From Serratia bockelmannii (lineage in GTDB: Bacteria; Pseudomonadota; Gammaproteobacteria; Enterobacterales; Enterobacteriaceae), in NCBI RefSeq assembly GCF_008011855.1, contig NZ_VOUX01000003.1, positions 248,001 through 312,000 on the forward strand: a stretch of 64,000 nucleotides of DNA, written 5' to 3'. The notes beneath the pieces were generated by a model. That model worked only from the letters and a program-made list of their open reading frames with translations, was not told where the DNA came from and ran no database searches. The position numbers were made by a program, and so were the translations under genes. Of this stretch, positions 46,034-56,046 are shown piece after piece. The first letter of the stretch is position 1, and every line of letters begins with the position of its first letter.

Positions 46034-47056
46034 ATGGATATCGATGAATTCGTGGCCCTTAGTGTAAAGCATAATGCTTCCGATCTGCACCTTTGTGCCG
46101 GTCATCCGCCGATGTTGCGCATCGACGGTGAACTGCAGCCGCTGGCGGCGGCGCCAACGCTGACGGCACAAGGCGTGCAGGCCCTCTGCGACGGATTGCT
46201 GAATGCGCAGCAGCGCGAGAGCCTGCGGCGGCTGGGGCAGGTCGATCTGGCGCTGCACAGGCCGAGTGGAGAGCGGCTGCGTGCCAACGTTTTTCAGCAA
46301 AGCGCGGGGATGTCTCTCGCGTTGCGGCGCATCGCCGGGCAGTCGCCCTCGCTTGCCGAGCTGGCAGCGCCGGCCATCGTGCCGGCGCTGCTGCGGCGCG
46401 ACGATGGGCTTCTCCTGATCACCGGCGCCACCGGCAGCGGCAAGTCCACCACGCTGGCGGCGATGATCGACGAGATCAACCGGCACCAGCAGCGGCACAT
46501 TTTGACGCTGGAGGATCCGATTGAATTCCTGCACCGCAGCCGGCGATCGCTGATCCAGCAGCGGGAGATCGGCCGCGACAGCCACAGCTTTGATGCGGCG
46601 TTGCGCGCCGCGCTGCGCGAAGATCCGGATGTGATCCTGCTGGGCGAGCTGCGCGATACCACCACCATCCGGCTGGCGCTCACCGCGGCGGAGACCGGCC
46701 ACCTGGTGCTGGCGACGCTGCACACCCGCAGCGCGTCGCAGGCAGTGGAACGGTTAGTGGACGTGTTTCCGGCGGAAGAAAAACCCTATGTGCGCGCCCA
46801 GCTGGCCGGCAGTCTGCAGGCGGTGATCGCGCAAAAGCTGATGAGGCGGCCCGGCGGCGGACGCGTGGCGATCTTCGAAGTGCTGACGGCGACGGCGGCG
46901 GTCAGCAACCTGATCCGCGAAGGGAAAACACATCAGTTGGCGAGCGTGTTGCAAACCGGCGCACAGTCCGGCATGCAAACCTTTGAGCAAGGTTTGCAGC
47001 AGCGGATTGACGCCGGTGTGTTGGGGGACTGTGCGGGGGAGGGAACGGGTGTTTAG
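46034..47056 (+). CDS. yggR: PilT-like ATPase YggR
   Basis: 340 residues from ATG 46034 (GGGAG 8 nt upstream). Type IV pilus retraction-type ATPase with Walker [10 protein letters not shown] (131-139), Walker B near ILLGELRD and a [12 protein letters not shown] box. The N-terminal [15 protein letters not shown] is the PilT signature. No pilus genes are adjacent. The last 20 residues are Gly-rich. It faces convergent ruvX, whose stop overlaps its own by 4 bp. Confidence 0.92.
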   Translation: MDIDEFVALSVKHNASDLHLCAGHPPMLRIDGELQPLAAAPTLTAQGVQALCDGLLNAQQRESLRRLGQVDLALHRPSGERLRANVFQQSAGMSLALRRIAGQSPSLAELAAPAIVPALLRRDDGLLLITGATGSGKSTTLAAMIDEINRHQQRHILTLEDPIEFLHRSRRSLIQQREIGRDSHSFDAALRAALREDPDVILLGELRDTTTIRLALTAAETGHLVLATLHTRSASQAVERLVDVFPAEEKPYVRAQLAGSLQAVIAQKLMRRPGGGRVAIFEVLTATAAVSNLIREGKTHQLASVLQTGAQSGMQTFEQGLQQRIDAGVLGDCAGEGTGV

Positions 47057-47475
47057 CCCAGCTGCCGTTCGAACCAGCTCTCGAGGATCACTACCGCGGA
47101 GGCGGAATCCACGCTGCCTTTATCAAGGGCGCGGAAGCCGCCGCGGTCGAACAGGTTGGCGCGCGCTTCCACGGTGCTCAGGCGCTCGTCATGCAGATCG
47201 ATCTGGATGCCGAAGCGGCCGTGCAGGCGGTTGGCGAACTTGCGCGCCTGGGCGGTAACGGGTTGTTCGGTGCCGTCCATGTTCAGCGGCAGGCCGACCA
47301 CCACCAAATCCGGCTGCCACTCCTTCAGCAGTTTTTCAATTTTCAGCCAGTCCGGCGAGCCGTCCTGCGCTTTGAAGGCCGGCAGAGCGCGGGCGCTGCC
47401 GGTCAACTCCTGGCCGATGGCCGCGCCAATGCTTTTGGTGCCGAAGTCGAAGGCGATAATGGTGCGGTTGCTCAT
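47053..47475 (-). CDS. ruvX: RuvX/YqgF Holliday junction resolvase-like RNase
   Basis: 140 residues. RNase H fold with DFGTKSIG (Asp at 9), [18 protein letters not shown] and a C-terminal DSASA with the last acidic residue. Implicated in 16S rRNA processing. The start overlaps yqgE by 1 nt (TGATG). Confidence 0.95.
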   Translation of the reverse strand: MSNRTIIAFDFGTKSIGAAIGQELTGSARALPAFKAQDGSPDWLKIEKLLKEWQPDLVVVGLPLNMDGTEQPVTAQARKFANRLHGRFGIQIDLHDERLSTVEARANLFDRGGFRALDKGSVDSASAVVILESWFERQLG

Positions 47476-48038
47476 CAGGCGTGTCCTGCGTGGTTGGCGA
47501 TGCTGCGAATGTCGATACCCAATAGGTTCCCCGCCTCGCGCCAGCGGCTGGCGATCGGCGTGCGGAACAAAATGTCGGTGTTGGCTTCGATGGTCAGCCA
47601 GGCGTTTTCCAATACTTCCTGCTCCAACTGGCCCTTTTCCCAGCCCGCATAACCCAGCGCCACCAGCACGTCGTCCGGTTGCTCTGGCGTGCCGAGCGTT
47701 TCCAGCACGTCTTTCGAGGTGGTGATCATGGTGTTGGGCGAAATTTGAATGCTGGCGCCGAAGCCGTGGCGCGGCGTATGCAGGATAAACCCGCGATCGT
47801 CCGCCAGGGGGCCGCCGGCGAACACCGGCTTGTCCAGGCTGATGGCCGGATCGCGCGCAGGCGGCATGATCTTCAGCTTGCTCAGCACCGTGGCTACCGT
47901 GAACTGCTCCACCGGTTTATTGATCACCAAACCCATGGCGCCTTCTTCATTGTGCTCGCAAATGTAAATCACCGAGCGCTTGAAGCGAGGATCCTGCAGG
48001 GTGGGCATGGCGATCAGAAAATGGTGCTGTAAATTCAT
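47475..48038 (-). CDS. yqgE: YqgE family protein (DUF179/AlgH)
   Basis: 187 residues, full length. [23 protein letters not shown] start and [18 protein letters not shown] are typical. Function unknown, though related AlgH influences alginate genes in Pseudomonas. Coupled to ruvX. Confidence 0.95.
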   Translation of the reverse strand: MNLQHHFLIAMPTLQDPRFKRSVIYICEHNEEGAMGLVINKPVEQFTVATVLSKLKIMPPARDPAISLDKPVFAGGPLADDRGFILHTPRHGFGASIQISPNTMITTSKDVLETLGTPEQPDDVLVALGYAGWEKGQLEQEVLENAWLTIEANTDILFRTPIASRWREAGNLLGIDIRSIANHAGHA

Positions 48039-48156
48039 GGCGTTAGTATAAGGTAATCAATGGGTGAGAAAATAAACAGCCGCCAGTATGCGGCTATACC
48101 CGCCGCCTTTCAAGCCGTTGCCGAAAGGCGCGCTTTGGCGGGCGCGATGCAGGTTA

Positions 48157-48176
48157 GCGGGCGGCAGGCCGCCCGC
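48157..48176 (-). terminator. Hairpin after gshB
   Basis: Perfect 9-bp stem GCGGGCGGC / GCCGCCCGC with a 2-nt gap, 9 nt past the gshB stop. No T run follows, so it is a weak terminator candidate. Confidence 0.4.
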
Positions 48177-48184
48177 ATGACGCA

Positions 48185-49135
48185 TTACTTCGCCGCCAGG
48201 CGCTTTTCAATCGCGTCCATCAGCATGCCGGTAATCGAGATCGGGAATGCCGCCTCAATTTCGCGTGCGCAGGTTGGGCTGGTCACGTTGATCTCGGTCA
48301 GGCGATCGCCGATCACGTCCAGGCCGACGAAGATTAGCCCTTTCTCTTTCAGCGTCGGGGCGACGGTGCGGGCGATTTTCCAGTCGCTTTCGCTCAGCGG
48401 ACGCGCTTCGCCACGGCCGCCGGCCGCCAGATTGCCGCGGGTCTCGCCCTGCGCCGGAATGCGCGCCAGGCAGTAAGGCACCGGCTCGCCGTCCACCACC
48501 AGGATGCGTTTGTCGCCGTCCTTGATCGCCGGCAGGAAGTTCTGCGCCATGCAGAAACGGCTGCCGTGTTCGGTCAGGGTTTCGATGATCACCGACAGGT
48601 TGGGATCGTCCTGCTTCACGCGGAAGATAGACGCGCCGCCCATGCCGTCCAGCGGTTTCAGGATGATGTCGCCGTGCTGCTGGTGGAATTTGCGGATGTG
48701 CGCGGCGCTGCGGCTGACCAGCGTATCCGGCGTCAGCTCAGGGAACCAGGCGGTGAACAGCTTCTCGTTGCAGTCGCGCAGGCTTTGCGGCTTGTTGACC
48801 ACCAGCGTGCCTTTGACTTCGGCGCGCTCCAGAATGTAGGTCGCGTAGATGTATTCGGTATCGAACGGCGGATCCTTGCGCATCAGGATCACGTCCAGAT
48901 CGTGCAGCGCCAGATCCTGCTCGGCGCCGAAGCTGAACCAGTTCTCCTTGTCTTCCTTCACGCTAAGCAGGCGGGTGCGGGCGCGCCCGTCACCGGCCTG
49001 CAGATAGAGATCGTTCATCTCCATGTAGTGCAATTCGTAACCGCGGCGCTGCGCTTCGAGCAGCATGGCGAAGCTGGTGTCTTTCTTGATGTTGATGGAA
49101 TCGATAGGGTCCATCACGATGCCGAGCTTAATCAT
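48185..49135 (-). CDS. gshB: Glutathione synthetase
   Basis: ATP-grasp ligase that joins gamma-glutamylcysteine and glycine. 316 residues, colinear with the E. coli enzyme (MIKLGIVMDPIDSINIKKDTSFAML). Motifs include KPLDGMGGASIFR, and a C-terminal NVTSPTCARE metal site. 10 nt after rsmE. Confidence 0.96.
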   Translation of the reverse strand: MIKLGIVMDPIDSINIKKDTSFAMLLEAQRRGYELHYMEMNDLYLQAGDGRARTRLLSVKEDKENWFSFGAEQDLALHDLDVILMRKDPPFDTEYIYATYILERAEVKGTLVVNKPQSLRDCNEKLFTAWFPELTPDTLVSRSAAHIRKFHQQHGDIILKPLDGMGGASIFRVKQDDPNLSVIIETLTEHGSRFCMAQNFLPAIKDGDKRILVVDGEPVPYCLARIPAQGETRGNLAAGGRGEARPLSESDWKIARTVAPTLKEKGLIFVGLDVIGDRLTEINVTSPTCAREIEAAFPISITGMLMDAIEKRLAAK

Positions 49136-49145
49136 CTTTTCTCCT

Positions 49146-49877
49146 TTAACCCAGGTCGCCGAAGCGGACCTGCAGAGCGGTAATGGCGGTGAGCGCTGTG
49201 GTTTCGGTACGCAGAACGCGTGGTCCCAGCAGAATATCAGTAAATCCGTGGTCGGTGGTCATGGCGATTTCGTCGGCGGACAAACCGCCTTCCGGGCCGA
49301 TCAGCAGACGGACGCGGTCTACCGGCTGCGGCAGCGTGTTGATGCTGTGGCTGGCGCGCGGATGCAGGTTGAGCTTCAGGCTGCCGTCCTGCTCGGCGCA
49401 CCAGGCCTCCAGCGACATCGCCTCGCGGATTTCGGGAATGCGGTTGCGGCCGCACTGTTCGCAGGCGGCGATGGCGATCTTTTGCCATTGCTGGATTTTC
49501 TTCGCCAGACGCTCGCCGTCCAGTTTGACGCCGCAGCGCTCGGAAAATAGCGGGGTAATGACGTTGACGCCCAGCTCTATGGATTTCTGAATGGTGAACT
49601 CCATCTTCTCGCCGCGCGAGATCACCTGGCCCAGATGCAGGTTGAGCGGCGATTCGATGTCATCCACGCGGCCGTCGCCGAGGCGCACCAGCACGCTCTT
49701 TTTGTCCACCCGAACTATCTCGGCGTCGAACACCTGGTTGCTGCCGTCGAACAGCTGCAGCGCCTGGCCGGCGCTCATGCGCAGCACGCGGCCGACGTGG
49801 TTGGCGGCGTCCTCGCTGAGGGCGATCTCCGCCCGATCGGTCAACGGCTGTGGATGGTAAATGCGGGGTATGCGCAT
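49146..49877 (-). CDS. rsmE: 16S rRNA (uracil1498-N3)-methyltransferase RsmE
   Basis: 243 residues. SPOUT-class knotted methyltransferase with an N-terminal PUA-like domain and a SAM site in [14 protein letters not shown] and [16 protein letters not shown]. Precedes gshB, as in E. coli. Confidence 0.95.
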   Translation of the reverse strand: MRIPRIYHPQPLTDRAEIALSEDAANHVGRVLRMSAGQALQLFDGSNQVFDAEIVRVDKKSVLVRLGDGRVDDIESPLNLHLGQVISRGEKMEFTIQKSIELGVNVITPLFSERCGVKLDGERLAKKIQQWQKIAIAACEQCGRNRIPEIREAMSLEAWCAEQDGSLKLNLHPRASHSINTLPQPVDRVRLLIGPEGGLSADEIAMTTDHGFTDILLGPRVLRTETTALTAITALQVRFGDLG

Positions 49878-49946
49878 GGGTTGTCTGATCCTGACGAAAC
49901 GGCGCCGCGGGTTGGCGGCGCCATGAAAGATAAAGGCTATAGTAGG

Positions 49947-50642
49947 TTAGCTTTTCCGCTGCTGACAAGCCTGTTGAATATAGGGGTTGTGGTTGCCCTG
50001 CACCTTGGCGATACGTGCTTCACGCTGACATTCCCATTGGCTCACAGGATATTGCCGGTTCCACACCTCGAACAGCTGGGTTTGCTGGCGTGACAGCCGC
50101 AGCTGGTAGCGATCGCGCATGTAGAAGTAGGTGCGGGCAATGGCGCCGCGGGCGCGGGCGGGCGGCTCCGCCTGTTTATTCTTGAAGTCCACCTTCATTG
50201 GGCATTGCCCGTACTGGCCTGCGCCGCCGTTCCATTGGCTGTACATGAAGTTGTTGCGGTCGCCGTTCACTTCGCCGATCGCCGGCTGCAGGTTGTGCAG
50301 ATCGGTTTCTATCTGGCGATAGGTGGCGTCCTTGTTGCAATTTTTGCGCCCGCCGTCCTGCCAACACTGCAGCTGGTGACCGAACTGCCAGGCCGGCACT
50401 ACGTGTTCCCATTCGATGCGCTGTGCGCGCTGGGCGTTTTTACGCACTTGATAGCCGCAGCCGGCGAGATCCGGGATGCCCTTCTTGCCCTGCCAGTCGA
50501 TGCGGCAGCCGCAGTAAAAGCTGCCCGGCGCATCCTGATTAATCTTGGCCGCCGCCGCTTTGGCCTGAGAGAAGTTATTGATGCCGTGCGCCTGTACGGC
50601 GCCTGCGGCGAAAACCGCCATAAACAAAATTCTGCGAAGCAT
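49947..50642 (-). CDS. endA: Periplasmic DNA-specific endonuclease I
   Basis: 231 residues with a signal peptide (1-18, ending AVQA). His-Me finger nuclease with [12 protein letters not shown] and a Cys-rich GCRIDW / AGCGYQVR region that forms disulfides. Degrades double-stranded DNA entering the periplasm. Upstream of rsmE on the same strand. Confidence 0.95.
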   Translation of the reverse strand: MLRRILFMAVFAAGAVQAHGINNFSQAKAAAAKINQDAPGSFYCGCRIDWQGKKGIPDLAGCGYQVRKNAQRAQRIEWEHVVPAWQFGHQLQCWQDGGRKNCNKDATYRQIETDLHNLQPAIGEVNGDRNNFMYSQWNGGAGQYGQCPMKVDFKNKQAEPPARARGAIARTYFYMRDRYQLRLSRQQTQLFEVWNRQYPVSQWECQREARIAKVQGNHNPYIQQACQQRKS

Positions 50643-50743
50643 ATTCCAAAACAGCTCAAAATTGGAAAAGCAGGCAGGGTAACGGAACTTGCCGGCAGTG
50701 GCAAATGGCGATATTTGCTTGTTTTAACGTATAAATCGTTTAA

Positions 50744-51256
50744 CTAAAGGTTCTCGCTAGCAAGAAATTTCAGTTTTTCGCCGCACCGGCGGCAGCGGTA
50801 TTCACTTTCGCCGCGCAGCACGCGGTTATGGCGGCGAATGGTGAGCTGGTGCTGCCCGCAGCCGCAGCGGTAGGGGAAGGTTTTGCTTTGCACCGAGGCG
50901 GTTTCGAAACGGTGAGTGCGGCTGGCGGGGGTCAGTAGCACGCTTTCCATCATCCAGCGCCATTCGCGGCCGTGCGGCGCCACACGGCCGAATTGGCGAA
51001 ACACCAGCAGGTGCGCCAACTCATGCGGCACCACCTCATCGATAAACGGCTGTTGGTTTTCCAGCAGCAGCACCGGGTTCAGACGGATTTCCCAGCTTTG
51101 CAGCCAGGCGGTGCCCGCGCTGGTGCCGCGTTGCTGATAGACGATGCTGGGTTCGGGGAACTCGACGGCAAAATGCTGGCGTGCCAACTGCAGCTTTTCT
51201 CGCAGGCAGCGCATCACCGCTTGTTGCAGCGCGATGGGGATTCTTGGTTTGTTCAT
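50744..51256 (-). CDS. sprT: SprT zinc metalloprotease-like protein
   Basis: 170 residues from ATG 51256, matching the E. coli start; the frame is open to 51334 without similarity. Zinc site HELAH at 78-82 and a C-terminal Cys4-type zinc ribbon (CGCGQHQL...CRRCGEKL). Related to SPRTN but its bacterial function is unclear. It is followed by endA. Confidence 0.94.
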   Translation of the reverse strand: MNKPRIPIALQQAVMRCLREKLQLARQHFAVEFPEPSIVYQQRGTSAGTAWLQSWEIRLNPVLLLENQQPFIDEVVPHELAHLLVFRQFGRVAPHGREWRWMMESVLLTPASRTHRFETASVQSKTFPYRCGCGQHQLTIRRHNRVLRGESEYRCRRCGEKLKFLASENL

Positions 51257-51605
51257 TGCGGCTAGCTTAAGCAATGGCACGGCGGCTGACAATATGCTCC
51301 GACGCAAATCCGCATCCGCGTTTTTTCGCCACATTGATAAAGCGATCGCCGTCGATGGATTGTAATCAATGTGTTAACTGCGGGATAATAAAGCGTGCAT
51401 GATGAGCCTGTACCCGCAGTTCTCACCGAGCAAGGTTGAAACGCCGCCTGTGGTAATCCCTTACGCAAAGAGCGGTTATTTTGCGATTTGGCGCAATAAC
51501 TGACTGATTAAAAATACGTAAGGTGGAGGCAGTTTTTTGACAAGGTGCCGCCTCGCGCGCCACAAGTGTGAATTTAACGCAGCTGATGTTGCAAGTGAGA
51601 GATCA
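51257..51605. other. Divergent control region between sprT and the fumarase gene
   Basis: 349 bp with no gene. It must hold the promoters of both genes; the AT-rich stretch at 51490-51530 is the likely fumarase promoter. No operator could be assigned with confidence. Confidence 0.4.
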
Positions 51606-53252
51606 ATGTCGAATAAACCGTTCCACTATCAAGATCCGTTCCCGCTGAAGAAAGACGATACCGAATATTATCTGCTGAGCCGCGACCACGTTTCCGTGAG
51701 CGAGTTTGAAGGCCAGGAAATACTGAAAGTTGCCCCTGAAGCGTTAACCCTGCTTGCCCAGCATGCGTTCCACGACGCCTCGTTCATGCTGCGCCCGGCG
51801 CATCAACAGCAGGTGGCCGATATCCTCGACGATCCGGACGCCAGCGAAAACGACAAGTACGTTGCGCTGCAATTTCTGCGTAACTCAGAAATCGCCGCCA
51901 AGGGTATTTTACCGACCTGCCAGGATACCGGCACGGCGATCATCGTCGGCAAAAAGGGCCAGCGCGTCTGGACCGGCGGCGGCGATGAAGAAGCGCTGTC
52001 GCGCGGGGTGTACAACACCTACATCGAAGAGAACCTGCGCTATTCGCAGAACGCCGCGCTGGATATGTACAAAGAGGTCAATACCGGCAGCAACCTGCCG
52101 GCGCAGATCGATCTCTACAGCGTGGACGGCGAAGAATACAAATTCCTGTGCATCGCCAAGGGCGGTGGTTCTGCCAACAAAACCTATCTGTATCAGGAAA
52201 CCAAGGCGCTGCTGTCGCCGGGCAAGCTGAAAAACTACCTGGTCGACAAGATGCGCACGCTGGGCACTGCGGCCTGCCCGCCGTACCACGTGGCGTTCGT
52301 CATCGGCGGCACCTCGGCGGAAGCGACGCTGAAAACCGTCAAACTGGCCTCGACCAAGTATTACGATGGCCTGCCGACCGAAGGCAACGAGCATGGTCAG
52401 GCGTTCCGCGATCTGGAACTCGAAGCGGAACTGCTGCAAGAAGCGCAGAACCTGGGGCTGGGCGCGCAGTTCGGCGGCAAATACTTCGCGCACGATATCC
52501 GCGTGGTGCGCCTGCCGCGCCACGGCGCGTCCTGCCCGGTCGGCATGGGCGTCTCCTGCTCGGCAGACCGCAACATCAAAGGCAAGATTAACCGCGACGG
52601 CATCTGGCTGGAAAAACTGGAGCACAATCCGGGTAAATTCATTCCTCAGGAGCTGCGCCAGGCCGGGGAAGGCGAGGCGATCAAAGTCGATCTCAACCGT
52701 CCAATGGCCGAGATCCTCAAACAGCTGTCGCAGTACCCGGTTTCCACCCGTCTGTCGTTGAGCGGCACCATCATCGTCGGCCGCGATATCGCGCACGCCA
52801 AGCTGAAAGAGCGCCTGGATCGCGGGGAAGGCCTGCCGCAGTACGTCAAGGATCACCCGATCTACTACGCCGGCCCGGCTAAAACGCCGGAAGGCTATGC
52901 GTCCGGTTCCTTGGGGCCGACCACCGCCGGGCGTATGGACTCCTACGTCGATCTGCTGCAATCCCACGGCGGCAGCATGATCATGCTGGCGAAAGGCAAC
53001 CGCAGCCAGCAGGTGACGGATGCCTGCCACAAGCACGGCGGCTTTTACCTCGGCAGCATCGGCGGCCCGGCGGCGGTGCTGGCGCAGCAGAGCATCAAGA
53101 GCCTGGAGTGCGTGGAGTACCCTGAGCTGGGCATGGAAGCGATCTGGAAAATCGAAGTGGAAGATTTCCCGGCGTTTATCCTGGTGGATGACAAAGGCAA
53201 TGACTTCTTCCAGAAGATTCAGGCCGGTCAGTGCTCCAGCTGTCTGAAATAA
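51606..53252 (+). CDS. fumA: Class I fumarate hydratase (FumA/FumB type)
   Basis: 548 residues from ATG 51606; the frame is open to 51537. Iron-sulfur fumarase of the TCA cycle that interconverts fumarate and malate. The [4Fe-4S] ligands include Cys in [10 protein letters not shown], with further conserved Cys in [14 protein letters not shown]. It resembles both FumA and FumB of E. coli, so the letter is provisional. A GC-rich hairpin lies 7 nt after the stop. Confidence 0.93.
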   Translation: MSNKPFHYQDPFPLKKDDTEYYLLSRDHVSVSEFEGQEILKVAPEALTLLAQHAFHDASFMLRPAHQQQVADILDDPDASENDKYVALQFLRNSEIAAKGILPTCQDTGTAIIVGKKGQRVWTGGGDEEALSRGVYNTYIEENLRYSQNAALDMYKEVNTGSNLPAQIDLYSVDGEEYKFLCIAKGGGSANKTYLYQETKALLSPGKLKNYLVDKMRTLGTAACPPYHVAFVIGGTSAEATLKTVKLASTKYYDGLPTEGNEHGQAFRDLELEAELLQEAQNLGLGAQFGGKYFAHDIRVVRLPRHGASCPVGMGVSCSADRNIKGKINRDGIWLEKLEHNPGKFIPQELRQAGEGEAIKVDLNRPMAEILKQLSQYPVSTRLSLSGTIIVGRDIAHAKLKERLDRGEGLPQYVKDHPIYYAGPAKTPEGYASGSLGPTTAGRMDSYVDLLQSHGGSMIMLAKGNRSQQVTDACHKHGGFYLGSIGGPAAVLAQQSIKSLECVEYPELGMEAIWKIEVEDFPAFILVDDKGNDFFQKIQAGQCSSCLK

Positions 53253-53259
53253 TCGCTGC

Positions 53260-53289
53260 CCCCTTCGCCGCCCGCGGGCGGTGAAGGGG
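53260..53289 (+). terminator. Hairpin after the fumarase gene
   Basis: Near-perfect stem CCCCTTCGCCGCCC with GGGCGGTGAAGGGG. Only a weak T-rich tail follows, so moderate support. Confidence 0.55.
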
Positions 53290-53402
53290 AGTGTGTAAAG
53301 TCCTGTAGCTTGCTGGACGTCGAGTTTTAACCTGTATACCCTACGCGGGTAGCACTAAAATTCGACTAATGGAATATCGGCAACAGAAGGTTCGGCAAGC
53401 AC

Positions 53403-54269
53403 ATGGGAACGCAGGAAAGTCACATCAAGGAATTGCTGGTCTGGATTGAAGATAACCTGACCAATCCGCTGTCGTTGGATATCGTTTCTGCCAAGTCAGG
53501 CTACACGAAATGGTACCTGCAGCGCATGTTCAAAAAGCAGACCGGATTATCGTTAGCCTCGTATATCCGCGCTCGCCGCCTCTACCTCGCCGCCTTCGCC
53601 TTGCGCTTCACGCAGAAGAGCATTCTAGACATTTCGGTTGAATATCAATTCGATAATCAGCAGACATTCTCGCGCTGTTTCAAAAAGCACTTCGCCGAAT
53701 CGCCCAGCGTGTATCGCCATGCCCGCAAGCAGGACTTCAGCAATCTGGTGCGTTCGCTGGCGGCCAGCCAGCCCGGCGATATTCAGGTCGAACGCGTCAG
53801 CATCGCCAGAGGGCAATATGCCTTTCACGGCAAACATTACGCGTACCATCTGGATATCGAGAAGCTGGACAAGTCGCACCTGCCGCAGCGCAGCGCGCTT
53901 CGGGCGCAGTTCTACACCTTGTTGGGTGAGCGCCCGGCACAAACCTATTCGTTTACCCAGCTGGTGCCGGACGGCGAGCGGGTCAGGGTCGATTATACCC
54001 TGGGCGTGACGACGGAATACCCGCTGCGCGAAGGCGTGGCGCTGGAGCCGCTGCCGGAGATCCACGGCGAGTTTTGCCGTTTTCGCTATTCCGGCAAGCC
54101 GGTGGCGCTCAACGACCACATCATTAAAATTTACACGCAGGTGCTACCCGAAATGGGGCTGGCCCGCGGTGACGGGCCAGACATGACGGTGTTCAGCTAT
54201 TCGCTGAGCGGGAAAGAGGAGCTGTACCTGGAGCTGCAGCATCTGGTGCCGGTGGTGCCGTTGCACTGA
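53403..54269 (+). CDS. AraC/XylS-type regulator of the Rob family
   Basis: 288 residues. The N-terminal 105 residues are two helix-turn-helix motifs as in MarA/SoxS/Rob (LSLDIVSAKSGYTKWYLQRMFKK and ILDISVEYQFDNQQTFSRCFKK), and the C-terminal 170 residues are a GyrI-like effector domain as in Rob. Rob of E. coli is 289 residues, so this may be a Rob paralogue controlling stress and efflux genes. Its 3' end overlaps the convergent XdhC-like gene by 77 bp. Confidence 0.88.
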   Translation: MGTQESHIKELLVWIEDNLTNPLSLDIVSAKSGYTKWYLQRMFKKQTGLSLASYIRARRLYLAAFALRFTQKSILDISVEYQFDNQQTFSRCFKKHFAESPSVYRHARKQDFSNLVRSLAASQPGDIQVERVSIARGQYAFHGKHYAYHLDIEKLDKSHLPQRSALRAQFYTLLGERPAQTYSFTQLVPDGERVRVDYTLGVTTEYPLREGVALEPLPEIHGEFCRFRYSGKPVALNDHIIKIYTQVLPEMGLARGDGPDMTVFSYSLSGKEELYLELQHLVPVVPLH

Positions 54270-55245
54270 TCCCGTCGGCGGCCGGCCGCCGGTTTTTCTG
54301 CTGCACGATCGCCGCCATCACTGCCAGGGCGATCTCCGCCGGCGTTTTGCTGCCCAGCGGCAGGCCGATCGGCGCATGAATGCGTTCCAACTCCTGCGGC
54401 GTGAATTCGGCAATCTGCTGCAACCGCTGGCGCCGCCGCGCGCTGTTTCTGAGCGAGCCCATGGCGCCGATGTAAAACGCCGGAGTGTGGATCGCTTCCA
54501 TCAGCGTCAGGTCATCCATACGCGGATCGTGGGTCAGCGCCACGACGGCGGTATTGGCGTGGCAACCGCCGTCCTCAATGAACTTGGCCGGAAACTGGCG
54601 CAGCAGCGTCACGCCCGGTTTCAGCTCGGCGGCGAAGTTATCCAGCGCCTCCGGGCGGCTCTCGCACACCAGCACCTCAAACCCCAGCGCCACGGCGAAG
54701 TCGGCGCAGTACAGCGCCACGCTGGACAACCCGGCGATCAGCAGGCGCGGCGCGGCCGCGATGTGCAGGGTGATCTGCTCGAGCCGGCGTTCGACCTGGG
54801 TGGCGCTGGTGAAGTGGCTCTGCTCAAGGCTGTGGCAGGCGTGGGGCAGCGTCAGGTGTTTGATCAACGCGTGATGCCCTTCCAGCGCGCCGGCGATGCG
54901 TTGCATATAAGCGACGCTGGCTTCTCCCGCCGGCAGATACTCGATCAGCACGTCCAGCACGCCGCCGCAGGGCAGCGCCACGTTGGGCGTTATGCCGCCT
55001 TCGCCATAACGGATCACCTGGCTGGCCGCCTGATACTCCCCGGCGGCTACGCGCCGTAGAAAGTCCTCCTCCACGCACCCGCCTGACAATGAACCGCTGT
55101 AGCGGCCGTCTCGGGTCGCGGCCATCAACGCGCCCGGCGACCGCGGCGAAGAGCCATAGGTACTGAGCACGGTGCATAACCAGACCGGCTGTTGCTGCAG
55201 CCAGCTTATCGCCTGGCTGACCACGGTGACATCAAGATGTTGCAT
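54193..55245 (-). CDS. XdhC/CoxI-type molybdenum cofactor insertion protein
   Basis: 350 residues. N-terminal XdhC/CoxI region (STYGSSPRSPGALM, SGGCVEEDF) and a C-terminal Rossmann domain (RLLIAGLSSVALYCADF, VVALTHDPRMDD). Such proteins bind and sulfurate the cofactor and insert it in xanthine-dehydrogenase-type enzymes, like PaoD in E. coli. It is 8 nt after a MocA-like gene and divergent from the molybdenum hydroxylase at 56047, so it probably serves that enzyme. The Pro/Ala-rich tail (320-350) overlaps the AraC-type gene. Confidence 0.87.
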   Translation of the reverse strand: MQHLDVTVVSQAISWLQQQPVWLCTVLSTYGSSPRSPGALMAATRDGRYSGSLSGGCVEEDFLRRVAAGEYQAASQVIRYGEGGITPNVALPCGGVLDVLIEYLPAGEASVAYMQRIAGALEGHHALIKHLTLPHACHSLEQSHFTSATQVERRLEQITLHIAAAPRLLIAGLSSVALYCADFAVALGFEVLVCESRPEALDNFAAELKPGVTLLRQFPAKFIEDGGCHANTAVVALTHDPRMDDLTLMEAIHTPAFYIGAMGSLRNSARRRQRLQQIAEFTPQELERIHAPIGLPLGSKTPAEIALAVMAAIVQQKNRRPAADGISATAPPAPDAAAPGTAPLSRSANS

Positions 55246-55253
55246 AGGTGAAT

Positions 55254-55838
55254 TTACTCGCTGGCCGGGAGTTGCGATGGAAGATCAATATCCTGCACGA
55301 CGCCGGGGTGCTCAAGCGGCAGCAGGTGCACTGCCGCGCCTTGCAGCAGTTCACGCGCGCCATTATCGCCGCGCAGTTGGCAAAGCGGTTTGCGCAATCG
55401 GGCGGAAAAGCCGACCGGGTGACCGGGCTGTTGCGCATAGCAGGGGCGCACGATCGCGTGTTGCCGTAAGGCATCCGCCACCTGTCGGAAAACGTCGGCG
55501 CCGACGAACGGCATATCGGCCAGGTGGATCAGCCAGCCCTGCCAGTGCGGCGTGGCCGCAACGCCCGCGGCGATCGAGTCGCCGAGGCCCGCGCTGGCGA
55601 GCAGGGTGACCGGCACTTGCTTGGCGGCGCAGGCTGCCAGCACCGGCAGATTATCCGGCCGGGTTACCACCTGTACCGGCAGGCCGGAAGCCAGCGCCTG
55701 GCGCAGAGTGTGTTCGAACAGCGATCGCTGCTCGCCCGCTGCATCGGCGAATCCGGCGTTCAATTTGTTGCCCTGGCCGCCGGCCTGGATAAAGCGCTCC
55801 CCGTGTCCGGCGGCGGTAATGACAATGCCCGTGGTCAT
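55254..55838 (-). CDS. MocA-like molybdenum cofactor nucleotidyltransferase
   Basis: 194 residues. NTP-transferase fold with an N-terminal TAAGHGERF in place of the usual LAAGxxxR and an Asp-containing HLADMPFV. MocA makes molybdopterin cytosine dinucleotide, the cofactor of this hydroxylase class. Upstream of the XdhC-like gene in one unit; the two are divergent from the hydroxylase. Confidence 0.85.
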   Translation of the reverse strand: MTTGIVITAAGHGERFIQAGGQGNKLNAGFADAAGEQRSLFEHTLRQALASGLPVQVVTRPDNLPVLAACAAKQVPVTLLASAGLGDSIAAGVAATPHWQGWLIHLADMPFVGADVFRQVADALRQHAIVRPCYAQQPGHPVGFSARLRKPLCQLRGDNGARELLQGAAVHLLPLEHPGVVQDIDLPSQLPASE

Positions 55839-56046
55839 GCTTGAAGTCCGCGTTTGCGCAAATTATTTATTAGCCTACAAACTACCTGTGTTTTGCAAAT
55901 GTTTTTTTGTTGAAAACAGCCTGTTAATCATCACATAATTTTAGTTATAAGCATATGCTTATGACGTCTACGGCAAGGTCGTCAGCGTTTGCGCAACAAC
56001 ACCGCGAACAAAAACCAATTACAAGAAAGACGTGAAGGACTTATTT

